A stretch of 64,000 nt of DNA, taken from the NCBI GenBank assembly GCA_949318235.1, contig OX439132.1, forward strand, positions 8,557,453-8,621,452, in the 5' to 3' direction. Position numbers and translations under genes: made by a program. The DNA is from Ecdyonurus torrentis (taxonomy: Eukaryota; Arthropoda; Insecta; Ephemeroptera; Heptageniidae). Every line of letters begins with the position of its first letter. Within the stretch, counting starts at the first letter, position 1. The notes beneath the pieces are model-generated. The model had not been told where the DNA came from, did not search any database, and was given only the letters and a program-made list of their open reading frames with translations. Shown piece by piece: positions 23,569 through 50,875 of the stretch.

Positions 23569-25859
23569 CGTGATGATTTCTATGGGAAAATAATTATTTT
23601 TCATGTAGAGTATCTGTATAAGTTATTTTTAATATGTTATTTGAATTTTTGTGTTTTGTTTTATCCAATTTGTTTAAAAGTTTTGCTTTAACCAGGTTAC
23701 ATTTGAGACATTTTAAAATTGTAACTTACTTTTTGTTTATGTTTTCCTCCATCAGCCACACCAGCTGTCAAAGTGCAAAAAAATCAGAAGCACGCCGCAC
23801 CAAAACGTGCGCATAATCTTGGATACGCTCTTGCGCAGCTATTTTGGACAATTCAATGGAATTTTCAACACAAAGTATAAAAAAGTGAAAAAAAAGTTTT
23901 TATTTTATTAAAAAAAAATGTCCTGCAAACACGGCGAATCGCGCGAAATGGTAGCATTGTGGCATCTTAATTAAGTTGTTATTGTTTTAATTATATAAAT
24001 GAAAAGAATAGTAAAATGGAATCTATCATACCCTACCCCTAAATATTGCTACTGCTGCGACGGCTACGATAACTTTCATACGAGTCCCTAACTTTACCGC
24101 CGCGCTGCTACGCGCGCCTGTAGATTTGCTTCTTATGCAACTTGTTTAACGTACGTGTGTAAACTGTTGCATAGCTGTTAGGCGCTTTTTTATAATTAAA
24201 TATAGGCTATATAATATTAATATAGGCGTGTGAAAATTAAACTATACTAATCAATTAACTCATCTTATTAAGAAAATTAAAAATACAGTAAAAAATTATT
24301 TCTTTATATTGTGTTTTATTATTGTACTTCCCTTTATCGATCTTCTGTATTTTACAATTATAAAAATATATCTGACTCAAAATTTGAAAATACGTTCCAC
24401 ACGCTGTAATTGTATTTTTATCTGAATTGAGGTAGTTAGGGGAATTCCAAGTCGATGTTATTTTTTATTTATTTCATCTCTGATATATTATTTATGTATA
24501 TATTTATATTTAATAGCTTCATATCCACAGCAGCCTGTAGTATCTAATAAAACGTGATGTGTAAAGCGCATGTATACACACATATTGTAAAAAAAAAAAT
24601 AGGACAATTAACACCATTTAAAATAATTTATAATATGTTTTATTTATAATTATTATTTACATACACAGTAACAATTAAACTTATCCCTGAGCTTACACAT
24701 TTAACATAACAGAAAAATACAATATTTTGCACAGTCAACTAGATATTTACATGGTTTATAATGTCACGTTCTTAACAGAAAAAGAGAGAAAGAGATTTTG
24801 ATATTTATGAATTATTACATTTAATTAAGGATAGTATTGGCACTCCAAATCTTCACGTTCTTTTTTCTATATTCTATTGTTTTCTCTCTATTCAGCTTAT
24901 GAACGTGTACATTTTTTTAAAAGAAAAAACAAGATATTTTTTCAAACAACACATATGCAGGCAAAAAAAAAAAAAAAAAAAATTGCAAACATTGAATTGC
25001 AATTTTGATCTTGTTTTCTAAAGTATAATGTATCTTATATGACAAATCATTTAAATAACAAATAAATATATTTATAATAAATGTAAAAACAGAATGATGA
25101 CACATAATTTAAATGATCTTTGGCATCTTACAAAATGTCAAAACACATTATTTACAAAATCCATTTATGTCACGCATAATTAAAAAAAAAATCTTCAATT
25201 TATTAATAATTCATACATTATATTATTATATTATTAAATTTAACAACAAAAAGTTTGTTTGTTTCTAAGAAATTAACTGTATCACAGTACTAGAAGATTT
25301 TAATTAAAAGTCTTTTAAATTTTTTCTTTTCAATTTTTTTGTCATATTATACTTCCTTTGGATAATTAAATGGTAAAAATGTTTCAGTCAGAATAACTAT
25401 TTTTAAAGATTTCTTGAGCACTTATGTAAACACACTTTTTTATCTCTACTTTCCACAATATTTTAGAGCACTCATTTTATGTCATTGTCTGTATATTTTG
25501 AATATGTAAATAAAGTGAAGTTATTTGAAGAAAAACAATAACGTTTTACTCATCAAAATGAATATATTACAAACGATTCCAAATTTATTATTATTACTGT
25601 TTTTTTCGTATTTTTAATTGAATTTTTAAATGTTTTATTGGATTCATTGAATTTTTTATACTTATATATTAGCAAAACTTATTATTTTTAAAACTAATAT
25701 CTGTGTAACATGATAATTGGTAAAATTTACTTTCAATTGTTTTTTCTCATAATATGTAATTTCAATAATTTGCCTTCTATTTTTAATAATTAAAAAAAAA
25801 AAAAAAAAAAACGACAATGCATTTAAATCTGTGCTGGAATGGTTTTAGATATTTTTTCT
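23569..25859. other. Intergenic: BTB promoter side and RECK 3' UTR
   Basis: The first ~300 bases, with a slightly GC-richer patch, are the likely 5' UTR and promoter of the BTB gene. The rest is AT-rich and includes the probable long 3' UTR of RECK. No RNA gene or frame is supported. Confidence 0.5.
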
Positions 25860-37933
<12,074 letters not shown>

Positions 37934-38283
37934 CTGAAACATAGAAAAAATAAAGTTTAGATTTTAGACAAATTTTTAATTTTTTTTTTAATATAACCAA
38001 AATTTTGTAACACTAGATATTGTAATGAAATTATTGTAAAGTGTAACCTTTCTCTGAACTTATAATTTTCATATCTGGTTACCATATAAAGAGTTTTCTT
38101 GTTATTAAATTATACGATAGAACTTAGGTCAAAGGGAAAATTTATTTTATCGATGATTCAAGTATAGAAAAAAAAGAAGAAGAAGAAAAAGAAAAAAAGG
38201 AGGCCCTTGTACAAGACGTTGTTTTACATAACATAAAAACTATGTTAAAAGCAGTGTACAGTATAAATGTATTAACTTTTTAT

Positions 38284-38287
<4 letters not shown>

Positions 38288-38369
<82 letters not shown>
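38288..38369. repeat. (CT)n microsatellite
   Basis: About 41 CT units with one CC interruption. Confidence 0.95.
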
Positions 38370-38370
<1 letters not shown>

Positions 38371-39343
38371 ATAAGATACAGTGAAGAATTCTAAAATGAT
38401 TTTATTATATTTTTATCTTCGTAAGAAAAGTGACTCTATATGCATCCTTACATTTTTTACCCTCATAAGTAGCCATCATCCCTCTTTAACAACACGTGTG
38501 TGGTTTGCTAGAAAACAGACTTCAACTTTGTTATGTCACAAAACAGATATGTAGAGGACACAATTTCTTTTAAAGAGGTGTTTCCCTATGTTACATATAA
38601 AGAAGAAGAAGAAGAAGAAAAAAAAAAAAAAAAAAAAAAAAGGCAGCAGCTTAGTGAATGGTGTGATCCACCCAAATATTATTATTCATCGTGAAGCATA
38701 AGTTTGGTACCATTCTTAACTATTCAATCTTATTTTTTAAGAAGCTTATATAACTTCTTTTTTTTTACCACACCTATCTATTTAAAAATATAAATATTTT
38801 TTTAACCTAATCATCCAATCCCACGTTAATACTTAATCATGCATACTTAAAAGTTTTTTTTCTCTCTTTGACAAAATCATTTTAGATTAAATTGGCATAA
38901 TTTGATCACTGAATGCTCCATTCTTCTTGGGATTTCTTATCTTATATATAAGATTAAAGAAATATCCCGAAGATTGAATTGAAAAAACTTGAATAATAGC
39001 TTTGTGGTTTGTTTATAACATAATAACATATGAAACTTTTATTTTTCGAAAGGCTTCTAAATGTTACTATTTTTAATTTTTCTCCGATATGTTGTAGAAA
39101 TAATGATACTATATTAATTATAACATTGAATACGCTGACTAAAAAATAAATTCATATAACACACATGTATGTATATATAAATAGTATAAAATATTTGTTC
39201 ATGTCAAATAGACACTTTATACGTTGTAACATAGTATATTTATACTATGGTTGTACCAATAACTTCATCGTTGTAGACTATAAATTAAAAATTTTATCAA
39301 GATTTTTATTCAAGGAAGCATACCCATCAATGTTATACCAATC

Positions 39344-39345
<2 letters not shown>

Positions 39346-39418
<73 letters not shown>
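39346..39418. repeat. (TA)n microsatellite
   Basis: About 36 TA units, perfectly self-complementary. Confidence 0.95.
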
Positions 39419-39422
<4 letters not shown>

Positions 39423-42125
39423 AAAAAAAAGTAGATAAATTATTACAGTGTCGAGTTTCACGTGTCTTATAGAGAGGTGAAAAAGTCACCTCTCGCTCAC
39501 ACTCTAACTCTTTGGCCACAACAAGAAGGGTATATAAGAAGAAAAAAAAAAAAAAAAAAAAAGATGGTGACAAGATTACTATAACATCGTCGTCAAACAT
39601 TCACACGCTTTGCTTTGGTGCTCGCACGACAAAACTGGTCCCTATATTATTTTTGCTCTTTAGATAATATAACTTGACCATTCAGGTTTACTGACCTTTC
39701 CACACCATTTCTCTAATAAAAGCTTAACCTCTAGCTAATTGGCAACAATATTCCTTTCACACTATATAAATGTAGCTTATACTGTATATTATAATGATAC
39801 ATTTTTTTATCAATTATTTTCTCACAATTTAATATTATGTTAATTCTTTATTATGTAAATTATGTATAAAAAAAAAGTGTTAAGATGAGGTTTTTGAGGT
39901 TATTTATTAGGGATTATAATATTAAATATTTTGATTCTTTTTTTATATAATTGAAGAAAGATAAGTATCTCTTGATATTATTTTGGAATTTATTTATAAG
40001 CATATTATGTGCTTCTATGTTATTTTTTTTATGTATACATAATTATAATTTCTGAAATTCTTAAATGTTTATTGTATAAGCGCGGTTTAGGTCAATATTT
40101 TAGGATACGTCATCAGTCAGTAAGTTATGACTATAACTACTATGACTATTTATGTTCGATAAATAAATAAATATACGCATAGCGATATTTGATATCTTAA
40201 TAGTTTATATTAATTAACGTAAGGTTATATACGTGGTAAAAACAGGTAAAATCATAAATAAAAATTAAAGTTATGATTCAAAATTCTAATTTTCTAGCAT
40301 TTACGAACCAATAATGAAATAAATGCCATTAATGTTTGCTTTGATATATGAAGAACATTGGTTGTTGTTTTCCATACAAAAACTCCAATCTTTTGTTAAA
40401 GACGTGACAAATAATTTTACTTTTAGAGAAGTTTCTTACATAAATTTTAAAAAAAAAAGTGTCATCTAACATTCGCGGGGTTAGACCCAGAATTTTATTT
40501 TACTCTGTGATCTGGTTGCAAGATAAAACAAAATAAATAAAATTCATGAACGCAAAAGAGCTAGAGAAATTCTAGACAGTAACCGCAATGCTTGTCGTCT
40601 GATGTAATATTCATCATATCAAATATATTTTCTTTAAAAAAAAGATTAATTTACAACAAGAAAACAAGTATGGCCTATGTTTTTATTATTATTTTTTTAG
40701 AAAGTTTTATTCGTGGTTTTTATCATTAATATTTAAAATAAAATATTCTGCAAGTATAAATTTACAAATAAAAAAATTAAAAAAAAAAATTACGCAAATT
40801 TTTAGGTTTTGAATATGATTTATATGATTACATCTAGTATTTCCATATTATAAGTATGGTATTTCTCAACACATGAAAATTTCAAAACAAATCCACATGC
40901 TATATAGTTGTATAACTATTTATGTCTATGATTTTAAATTATAAATAAAAACTATAAACACAGAGCATATACCTGCATGCTCTGCATGTGATCATTTCCT
41001 AATATCATCATGATAAATGCTTACTATAGTTTAAATCGTGCTTGTAAATTACAATAAAAAGATAAGAAAAAAAATGTCTTTTGTGCTGCTCTATAATTCA
41101 TCTCTGAAGCAAAAGGTTCATGTTTCTGTCACTCTCTCCCCCAACCCAACCCCACCCCCTCCCTCATCTCTCCTCCTAAGACGATGTCTGGGGGATGCAT
41201 CACGGAGAGAGATGATGAAGGTAGGGTAGTTTTTAACGAGAGTACAAAAGCCGGGAGAAAATCTCTTCGTGAATGCAATCCAACAGCTGAAAAGGAATGG
41301 AAGAGAGAAAAAAAAACTACTGCTTTTTTTAGTGGGTGCAGGTTTTGTATTACACGCTAAAAAAGATTTCATTCCCCTCTAGCTGATGTAGTTTCTTCAC
41401 ACATTTTCTTTGCTTTATTCTATTTTATCTCCAATTTAAATATTATTAATATTTTACGTGTTCTTAGAATAAAAGTTATTTTTGAATTTAGAAAAAGAGA
41501 GTAACTTGCAAAATAATTTATCGCTCATAAATCTTATTGTTGCAACAATTTTTTTGTCATTGATCACATAAATACGTCGATGCATCTATTTATTTCTTGA
41601 TATAATAATCATAATAATCATACATATAGGTATGCAAGAGAATGGTCAAAATATGCTTCAGACAATTAAATATATGTAATGCAGGATACAAAGGAAAATT
41701 GTATAGTTTTTATTCATGCATGACAAACTTGCAGAAATACAGAAAATAACATAATGTGTACATTTATTTATATTGTAATATATAGATAAATATTTTCTGT
41801 ACGTCCAGTTCTTTGTTTCATTGAGATAAAGTGCATTTACGTGAATTATTGTATTTATTTTTTTATGAAGGTATGGTAGAGATCGTGTGAGGCTAACTTC
41901 ACCCACCCACGCTAAAGTAAAGCAATCGAGGCAACAGGTTGTTACTGCAGTTCCCACGCAAACTCTGATCTCTTCGCTTCTGACTTTTTTTTTTTTTTTT
42001 TTTTTTTTCATGCACCACCCGCGCGACAAATCTGATCATAAAAGTCACGCTATAAGAGTATTACTGCAAAGAAATTTGAGAACATCTAGTAAATGAAAAT
42101 TGTTAATGGTTATGGTTTTACTCTC

Positions 42126-42156
<31 letters not shown>

Positions 42157-43692
42157 CTTCTTCGAAACATAAAAACAACACCCTTCTGTTTTTCAAGAGC
42201 TTTTTTTATGTAAAAAACATAAATTACCATTATTTTATGTTTACTTGTATACCAGATACAAGCTAAGTAAGTATACTCTGTGCAGTATGTTTATTATGAA
42301 ATGCGGCTCACCATCAATGTATTATTAATTTGTTATATTTATTTTCAATTGATGAAAAAATATGAGATATAAATGCTGTGATAGTTTTAATTAAATTATA
42401 TTGACAGATTTATATTTTTTCTGTATGCATTTAAAATTGAGATAAATATAGGAATTTAAATCGTTTTAGTATTATAGTATAAGAATTCAACGTATTTTAA
42501 TCTTTAAATATAGATTATATCGATCACATTTGAAAACAAAATTTATTATAGAATGTACTGAATGTAACATTTATTTACATTCCCACAACTCTCGTGTTTC
42601 TTATGTAAGCAATAAAGTGATTAAATAATGTCCACTGTCAAATTTGTCTTTTGCACATAAGGTCTGATGGCGATTGAGAGTGCATGACGTCATTATGGAA
42701 GTATATAGTGGTGGGTGTCAAGAATAAAATACATATTCAAACTCCTACTTTCAAAGTATTTATGATCAGAAAAAATAATAATAATAAATGTATCTTGTAT
42801 GTGTACTGTATGCTATGACACTTTCATGACATGTTTGCAGTATTATGATAATATGACTCATTTTATATCAATCTATAACTGTCGATGTTTTCATATTGTT
42901 TGCATTCAAAATATTCAAATATATACATATGTGCTAACAATTAACTTTGATATTAACTTTATAATTATTTATCTCTTTTTTTTTTCTTTTTATGTAGTGA
43001 TTTATGAAGTTAATAATTCTTTAGACATTTTTGTCTGTTTTTGGCTATGCCAAATAAATTATTATTTTTAAATAAATGAAATGTAATGTAAAAAACACAC
43101 AATGAGTAGAACCGACTTATATTTTTGTATTTGCACCAATCATATTAAAAAAATTAATATTACAAATATTTAGTATAATGTTATAATATTTTAGTGCAAT
43201 GTTAAATCATTTCAAAAAAATTATTGTCCCTATAATATATAATAATTCTTATTATTATGCATGAATACGCACAAAATATGAGTACTTTGTATTATATGTA
43301 TTTTTTACCTGAAAATATTTAACATTTATATGAGTGATTTATACGGTGACTTTGCTTTTAAAATAATAGCTGTATACATAGTGATTTTGCATATTGTTTT
43401 ATTCAAACCTATCAATGAATCTGTTTCATACACTGAAATTTTTTGTGTGCTTATTAATGACACTGTACACAGTACACACTTAACATACACAGTTATCATT
43501 TTCATTTGATGTTTTGATACGTTTAAATAATTGATTTGTATTTTCAATTTGACTTGTGGAGAAAAAGGGTGTATAGCGTGTTAAGACAAAATATATAGGA
43601 TGGTGTCCCCAAAGGAAGGAGGAAAAAAAAAAGAATGAGAAATGACGATGTCTGAACTCACGAGGTAGCATCGAGGTGGTCGATATCAAATG

Positions 43693-43696
43693 ATCA

Positions 43697-43769
<73 letters not shown>
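43693..43769. repeat. (GA)n microsatellite
   Basis: About 38 GA units. Confidence 0.95.
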
Positions 43770-43772
<3 letters not shown>

Positions 43773-44961
43773 CATGCATGCCTTGGTAGCGGGGTATCTG
43801 ACAGCAAAAGGAAAACAAGAATCCTCATATTATACTATCCCTTCTGCTGGGCTGCATAATCTTTTACATCTCACCTCACTGTGAATATAATTTATTTGTA
43901 TTTATATTATGTGAGCTGTTAAAATATTTTCCGATTCCAAATATTTCCATAGTCAAGCATTGAAGAAAAAATATATAATTTATCTTTATAAACATACATA
44001 AAAACAATAAAAACGTTACGATAAAACGTAATCTTACATAAATATTGCATTACCAACTTTGTTTTACATTGATAAAACTATATGTTATTGAATGATTTTA
44101 CATAATAGCGCAATAAAAAAGTCAATATTAATTAAAATTTAGTTATGCACATTATACAGATTCATATAATTAGAACATGATGATATTTAATCAAGATTCA
44201 CGACAATATACAAAGAGCTTCTTTCAATTTTAAAGTCGATGCCTTTAATTGATAATTAAATTAAAAAATAATTAGGGCGTTGTAACACAAGAAAAGCTTA
44301 TATTTGAATGGTTTAAAGCACATATATAGCAAGACATGGTTTGCGATCGCTACCAGCTAATCATTGTTACATGAACTAGTAATGCTGCATGGGCACTTCT
44401 TTGCCATGGGTAATCACTTTTAGAAAAAAAAAAAAAAAAAAAAAATCTTCTTTTTAACGAAAAAAAAATGTTATTATTATTATTATTATATTGGAAATAA
44501 ACTAACAATATTTTTCAAAGTCATATCAATATTTTTTTTCTCTTTGTTACCTTTAATTTGCATTTCCGAATAAAAAAAATCACTTATAGGCAATTATAAT
44601 AATTATCAATTCATAATGCGAGTATTCAAGCTATTCATCACATTTGTATGGGCTGCGAGGTAATATGCATATAATAGTGCGCGTAATATATTATACTATA
44701 ATGTATAATTAAAATAAATTGTATATTAAATTTTAAGTGAATCAAAACTTTTTTTTAAGGGTTTAATGTTCGCACACATGGTCTCTGTGTTCTTGCCTTT
44801 ACTTCTTCTTTCTTATCAGTTCAAAGTATCAAAAAAAAAGTCTGTATGTATAAGAAAAAACAAGTTTAGTTTTATAAAATTAAATAGCAGAGTAGTAGTA
44901 GTAGCAGTAGCTTAATTAACATTAACTGTGAAGAAGCTTATAACGATGATACAAAAAAGAA

Positions 44962-45070
<109 letters not shown>

Positions 45071-47616
45071 TAAATCCAAGTTCCAAAACTTTTTTATCTG
45101 TTCTTTTCCCGAGCTCTATTTATAATGCAAAGCCTTTTTTTTTTTTTATTCTGCGCTCGCCCATTTCATTAGGCTGCTCAAGCTGCTGATCAAAAAGACA
45201 GACAAAAGAGTTCTCCTCTCCATTCTTGCCACGCTATGGACCAAAAAATCATCGCATTTTTTATGTATTTAACTTTCTAACAAGCCTCTTCTCTTTTAAT
45301 CTCCTTCTTTTTTTTATATATTTTACAAGTGCCTTTGTGAAAATGCTACTTCATATACGTACATTTTTAAGTATAATCTTTAAATTATACATTCATTTTT
45401 TTTAAACCGTAAGATGTTATAAAATGTAACAATATGAATAATTAAAAACTATAAAAAATGTCGTCTTTTCTTTGGAAACTGAGTGGAGTTTAAATTGGAG
45501 ATAATTATACACGTTAACAATTCTTGATATTTGCAACAAAAGAAATTATTTTTATTTTTTTATGTCATATATTTTATATAATTATATAGGAACAAGCTGC
45601 TTTATAGGAAATTTTTGCTGTACATTACAATAGGAAGAAGAAGAAAAAAAAAACTGCATCACCAATTTATTAATTGCTATAGTTAAATTTATATAGGGAA
45701 AAAATGCAGTACAGAACTTTTAAATACATATATTTACGATAAAATTTCTTGGATACCTTATTAAATTAAAAATATACACACCAATCAGATGTGTTCCATA
45801 TAGCTCTCAACTTTCTCTGGACTACTGTGCAGTTCACGAATACTCGATTATATACATTTATCATAATAATAAAGAGAATAATATAATATGAATCTTTATG
45901 TTTAAAATTAAATATTATGATAGCTTGAAGTATATATATATATATATAATAATAAATTAAAATGACTATAAGGTTAGAAACAATGGCACACACCGTGTGT
46001 ACCACGTCATATAGAGGGGGGAGGGAAGGGGGCAGAGGAGGTCACCTGCACCACTGCAACAATACTGGCGTATAATGACATCAGATGTGTCTATATAAGG
46101 TACCGCATACACCCCATATGAAAAGTATTTAACAACGTAAATGTCCCTTCTTATATTATGTGTGTGTCCTTTTGTATATATAGGATAGGTCAGGTTATTA
46201 TAGGACAATCAACTTATATAACTTAACTACCGTAATTAAAAATATTAATTAACATACCATTATTATTATATATTATTTAATTGTATTTCAATTGCTTTTA
46301 CGAGGCCATTAACTTTTTTAAGTTAATAATCATTATAATTATATTATGTTAGTATAAATATAAAGTAATGGAAATTGTTTATTTAATTACAAAATTTTTA
46401 AGTAATGGTATTATAGCTTTAGAGACCTTTATAAATCTTAGTTTATGACTTAAAAATAACTGAAATACAACATGCAGAAGTAAATATTCAACGTATAATA
46501 TAACATTGTACTATTATACTGTATACCTATACAAATAATATTAAATAATTGTCAAACAGATATTATATTTAAATTCAATAATAAATATAAAAATGCCCTT
46601 GAAAAACTATGTGCTTTATGACTTCATATTGCTTTATTAAAAATGGAAAATATATATAAATATATTTTCACATGGTACGTTGTCATACACCTTGCATTAT
46701 ATTATCGTCATTGCATAAATAATAGAGAGCATTCGGCATGAAGCGGACCTGAACATTTTATAATAATAAATCTTCTTTCTTCCACTTTCTGCCAAGGTCG
46801 ATTATATTGTGTGTATAGCACCACAAATACCACGCCAACCTATCATAAAATGTATGTAAGCTTCTTCTTTGAATATTAAATTTATTTTATCAAATCGTGT
46901 AACTCTGCAGCGTGACTTTTAAAATTTTTTGCAGCAAAGAATAATATACAACAAAATATTATATAAGCCCGCAGCTTTCAAGAAGAAATATAATATTATT
47001 TTTTTTATTTTTAAAAGTCATGCGAAAATGCTATAATTTTAGAGTAAATACACATTAATAATGATTTTTAAAAGTACTTGAAATGTATTTTGGAAAAGCT
47101 GTTATGTGTCAGGTGGTCAATTTTTGTAAGATTTTCAAGTGTATGCTTTATGTTCGTTTACATTTTGCTGCGTAATATTATTATATATTTACAGTATGTT
47201 TTGTATATACGTTTTATTTATTTCTTGTCACAAAAATATTCATTATAATATAATTTTAAGATAATTTTAATTTAACATGCCTTTTTGTTAATATTCTTAT
47301 TAAATCTTTATATTATATTATGTCACTTTTATTAAATATTGTTTGCTTACAATATATGAACAAGTTAACATAGAAAACGTTATAATGTACAGTAAATTTA
47401 ATATCTCTTTAAAACATGATGGAGTACTTTTTTATTTCTGCTTCAATGTTATATAAAGTATGAATTATTTTAAAGTCTATATATTATATTATACAGATAT
47501 ATAAAAACATTACAGCCATGGTATATAATATTATGGACGCACATCATCAGTCAAAATACTTATTAATTTTTTATACTTGAAATGACATTTAAATAAAGAT
47601 TTAAATTGAGATTCTA

Positions 47617-47736
<120 letters not shown>

Positions 47737-49820
47737 CATTGATTGAAAATTCTTTCAAATGTAATTTCATGTCAATTATATTTACGGATCGGATGGCTTA
47801 AATTCACATTAAAAAAATATATTTGTAAGTAAAAAAAAAAAAAAAAAAAATTACATGGCAATACATTTTTTGCAATCATTTTGAGTATTAAATATAAACT
47901 GCCAAACCAAATAGACCACTGAACACTAATCTATATAGAAATAGACCGTTACATTTACATTTATAAGTTCTTAAATATATAAAGTCATTTACATGATCCA
48001 TATAAATGTATTTTTAATAAATTATAATAAAAAGCTTTCATAGAAAATGAATGAAATGTTAAGTAAACAAAACGATGAATACATGTCAAAGTTTGAAATA
48101 TATATTTTCAAATTTTGATTTACTTTGAACTGCAATATGTCTGACTGCAGAGTCAAATGTTAATTAGATCAAGTGGAGTCTCATTTTCTCTCATTAGAAT
48201 ACAAAAGCAGCAAGCAAGCAAGCAGACAAGCAAGCAGCCAGGCAAAGAAGAGGAACGTGCAAGTCAAATGAAACACGCAACTTAAATAATAAATTAAGCA
48301 TAAGACGCTGACGACAGATAAGTAGCAATAAATCATATTAGTTTTCTTTATTCACAGTCTCCTTTAGTTACACATAATATATATTTTTTTATGAAAATAT
48401 CATCAAGGCGGTATATAGACCTCATTTACTTTAAACAAAAGCTTCCAGTTTATTATTATTATTATTATTTTTTACATATAGTTTAGTTTAATAATTATAT
48501 ATATTAGTGTTATTTTTATATAGTCTTAAAATAACAGACACAAAAAACTGCCCTCTATTCTTTCTAGCTATACTATTTGTAACCCCTTGTGCTTTTTTAT
48601 GCTATTCTTATTCCAAACCCCTTTTTTATGCAACAGTCTTTGGACTAAAATATTGCAGAATTTAAGATCAGAGAGAAAAAGAGTTTGAGAGAGAAAGAGG
48701 TGACGTTATATTCTTTTTGAAATGTCTTTCACAAAGCATCTAAATAACAGTATACAAAAACATAGAAAAGGCGTGAACACCATTTGACTTTGATGTTTTG
48801 CCGACACTGATCTAGGAATTTGCATACACATACTGTGTGATGTAGCAATTTGAGCGACATTGGATTCTACTGTCATCACAACATAGGGTGAAAGTAATAA
48901 TACAAAGTTCATTTTATATTTGGAAGACCTCCCTTTAGCTATGTTGTTTGCTTCGATTGAATCACAACTTTATTTTAATAATTTTTTGCGAGTGTTAAAA
49001 AGAAATACATTGTAATGCAAAGGCAAAGGGCATGCCATACAAGAAATTGTCATCTTAAATATTTTGTTCTTTACTTTGATGTTATTGATTATAGTTTAAA
49101 AATAGGTTTATCTTGCAACCAAACTATTTCATTTTAATTTTTTAAATGAATTTTTCTCTTTACTATAGTTAGATTTTATTGTGACTTTTAAGTTTTAAAA
49201 TAAGACTATATATATAAAAATAAATTATTTCAAAAATTAATTTAATTATTCCCTAGCAAAAGTGTATTCATAGGGAAAATGTTGAAATCCTCATGGATAT
49301 ATCATACTATCCTTCGGAAAAACATTAAATTTCCTATGGATAGTAGTGGGAAACACCAACTATCCATATGGGATCCATACGGATATCCATATGAGTAGGA
49401 TAAAATAGGTGATTTGCTAACAGAGGAAATTAATTTAGCGAGGAAACTGTTATGACATAACAACCTGCTAAAATGAGCAGGTCTGTTGAGGAACATCGGC
49501 GGCAATGTTCTTTGATGTTTACAACCTGGAGCAATTTTAACATATTGTTTGCCCGATTGAAGTGTTATGTGTCGCCATCTGTATGCAATCAGTTTTATTG
49601 CATTCTGATCTCCCTGAATAAATTTTAATTGTCTTTTTTTTTTTGTACTTGCCGACTTGTATGAATTTTAACTGTTGGTGATTTTTTTCTTTTTTTTTTA
49701 TCCTATTGTCATCGAATACCTTTTTTAAATAAATTATAAATAAAGGTACTTGATATTAGAAATTAAAAAAAAAAAAACGTTTTTCTTGCTTCTATAAAAG
49801 TGGTTGTATACATTGACCCA

Positions 49821-50372
49821 GCAATTGCAAGAATTTTGCAACCGTAAATAAAATTATAATATAGTTTCTTTTCCTACCTGTTTTTTTCTTTATAATTATG
49901 ACTTTTTTTTCTTAACGGTTTGTTTTATACCAATTTTTATGTGATAATAAAAGAAACTATGTGTATATGATTATATATCCGATTTTTTTTTTAAGTTTTT
50001 TTTTTTTTTATTTCTGCGGTATTTTGACTTTGATGTTTACATATACACATAGTAATTTTATTATCAGATAAAAACAGAAGTTATTTCAAGGTTTCAACTG
50101 CAATCTTAAGAATTTTGCAGCCGTGAATAATATTATAATATAGTTCCCTTTCCTACCTGTTTTTTTCTTTATAATTATGACTTTTTTTTTCTTAACGGTT
50201 GCTTTATACCAATTTTTATATAATAATAAAAGATACTATGTGTGTATTATTAATATATTCGATTTTTCTAAGTAATTTATTTTAGTTCTGCGGAATTTTT
50301 TCTTTGATGTTTACAAACACACATAGTAACTTTTATTATTAAATAAAAAAAAATGTTATTTCAAGGTTTCTA
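49821..50372. repeat. Tandem duplication of a ~279-bp unit, each with an internal inverted repeat
   Basis: Copy 1 (49821-50099) and copy 2 (50100-50372) are clearly similar along their length, for example AATTTTGCA(A/G)CCGT, TTTCCTACCTGTTTTTTTCT and TTATTTCAAGGTTTC. Each contains ~33-base inverted arms built on ATAATAAAA...ACTATGTGT and its complement (49938-49969 with 50040-50072; 50216-50247 with 50312-50346). The position next to the polymerase promoter suggests a terminal or replication role for the element, which is inference. Confidence 0.75.
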
Positions 50373-50492
50373 TTTCTCCTATATGTATTTTTTATATCTT
50401 TATTATGGTCTGATGCAATGTTGCAATATTTATACGATTTTATCAGAGTAATCACATAATATACATACAAAAAAAATACATATGGGAGAAAT
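50372..50492. repeat. Inverted repeat upstream of the polymerase promoter
   Basis: Arms ATTTCTCCTATATGTATTTT (50372 on) and AAAATACATATGGGAGAAAT (to 50492) differ at one position, with a ~77-base spacer. It ends about 28 bases before the TATA box. Confidence 0.65.
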
Positions 50493-50519
50493 ATGACAAC
50501 TTTTCATTATCATTTTTAG

Positions 50520-50526
50520 TATATAA
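50520..50526 (+). promoter_or_regulatory. TATA box of the Polinton polymerase transcript
   Basis: AGTATATAAGCGGG at 50518-50531. It lies 105 bases before the ATG at 50631, so an RNA start near 50550 would leave a short leader. The antisense gene has a matching AGTATAGAAGCG. Confidence 0.55.
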
Positions 50527-50630
50527 GCGGGAGATGAACGACTTTTTTCATCATTTGTAAAAAAAATAGCGTTCTGAGACCTACATAGATGTTTTCTTTG
50601 GTGTAAAGTGAACTTTGTTATAAATCTGAA

Positions 50631-50656
50631 ATGGAGGAGAGAGAGAAAACTAAAAG
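50631..50656 (+). CDS. Putative 26-nt first coding exon of the Polinton polymerase
   Basis: ATG followed by seven codons (MEEREKTK) and two bases AG, then a strong donor GTAAGT. The next acceptor in phase (ATGTTACAG|A at 55011-55014) completes AGA (Arg) and enters the first zinc finger, IFECHRC. Without this splice the polymerase frame has no ATG before its first zinc finger. TATA box, ATG, donor, acceptor and phase agree, but no transcript is available. Confidence 0.6.
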
Positions 50657-50875
50657 GTAAGTTTTTTTTTATAAATTATTTTACTTTTTTTTTTATGATG
50701 TCTAAAAAGGGTATAGGTATATATATATATACATCTCTGTATATAATAAAATAAAAAGGTATATATTTGTTAATTTGAATTATTCTATTTTATTAAAAAA
50801 AGTTATAAAAAATAAAAAAAATATGAAGTTATGAAAAAAAAAATTTTCGTATAAAAAGGGGGTGGGGTTGAGGTA

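Noticed and set aside
41118..41372. Minus-strand frame with hydrophobic FFFSLPFLFSCW as a secreted protein
   Set aside because: Composition-driven, no splice partners or family features.
45966..46208. Minus-strand frame with QYCCSGAG followed by a GT as RECK exon 1
   Set aside because: CC is present, but there is no signal peptide and no following C...C pattern, and the donor context is weak.
48706..48912. Minus-strand frame starting MNFVLLLSPYVVM as the missing RECK signal-peptide exon
   Set aside because: Hydrophobic start, but no CC motif, no convincing donor in the right phase, and the rest is low in cysteine.
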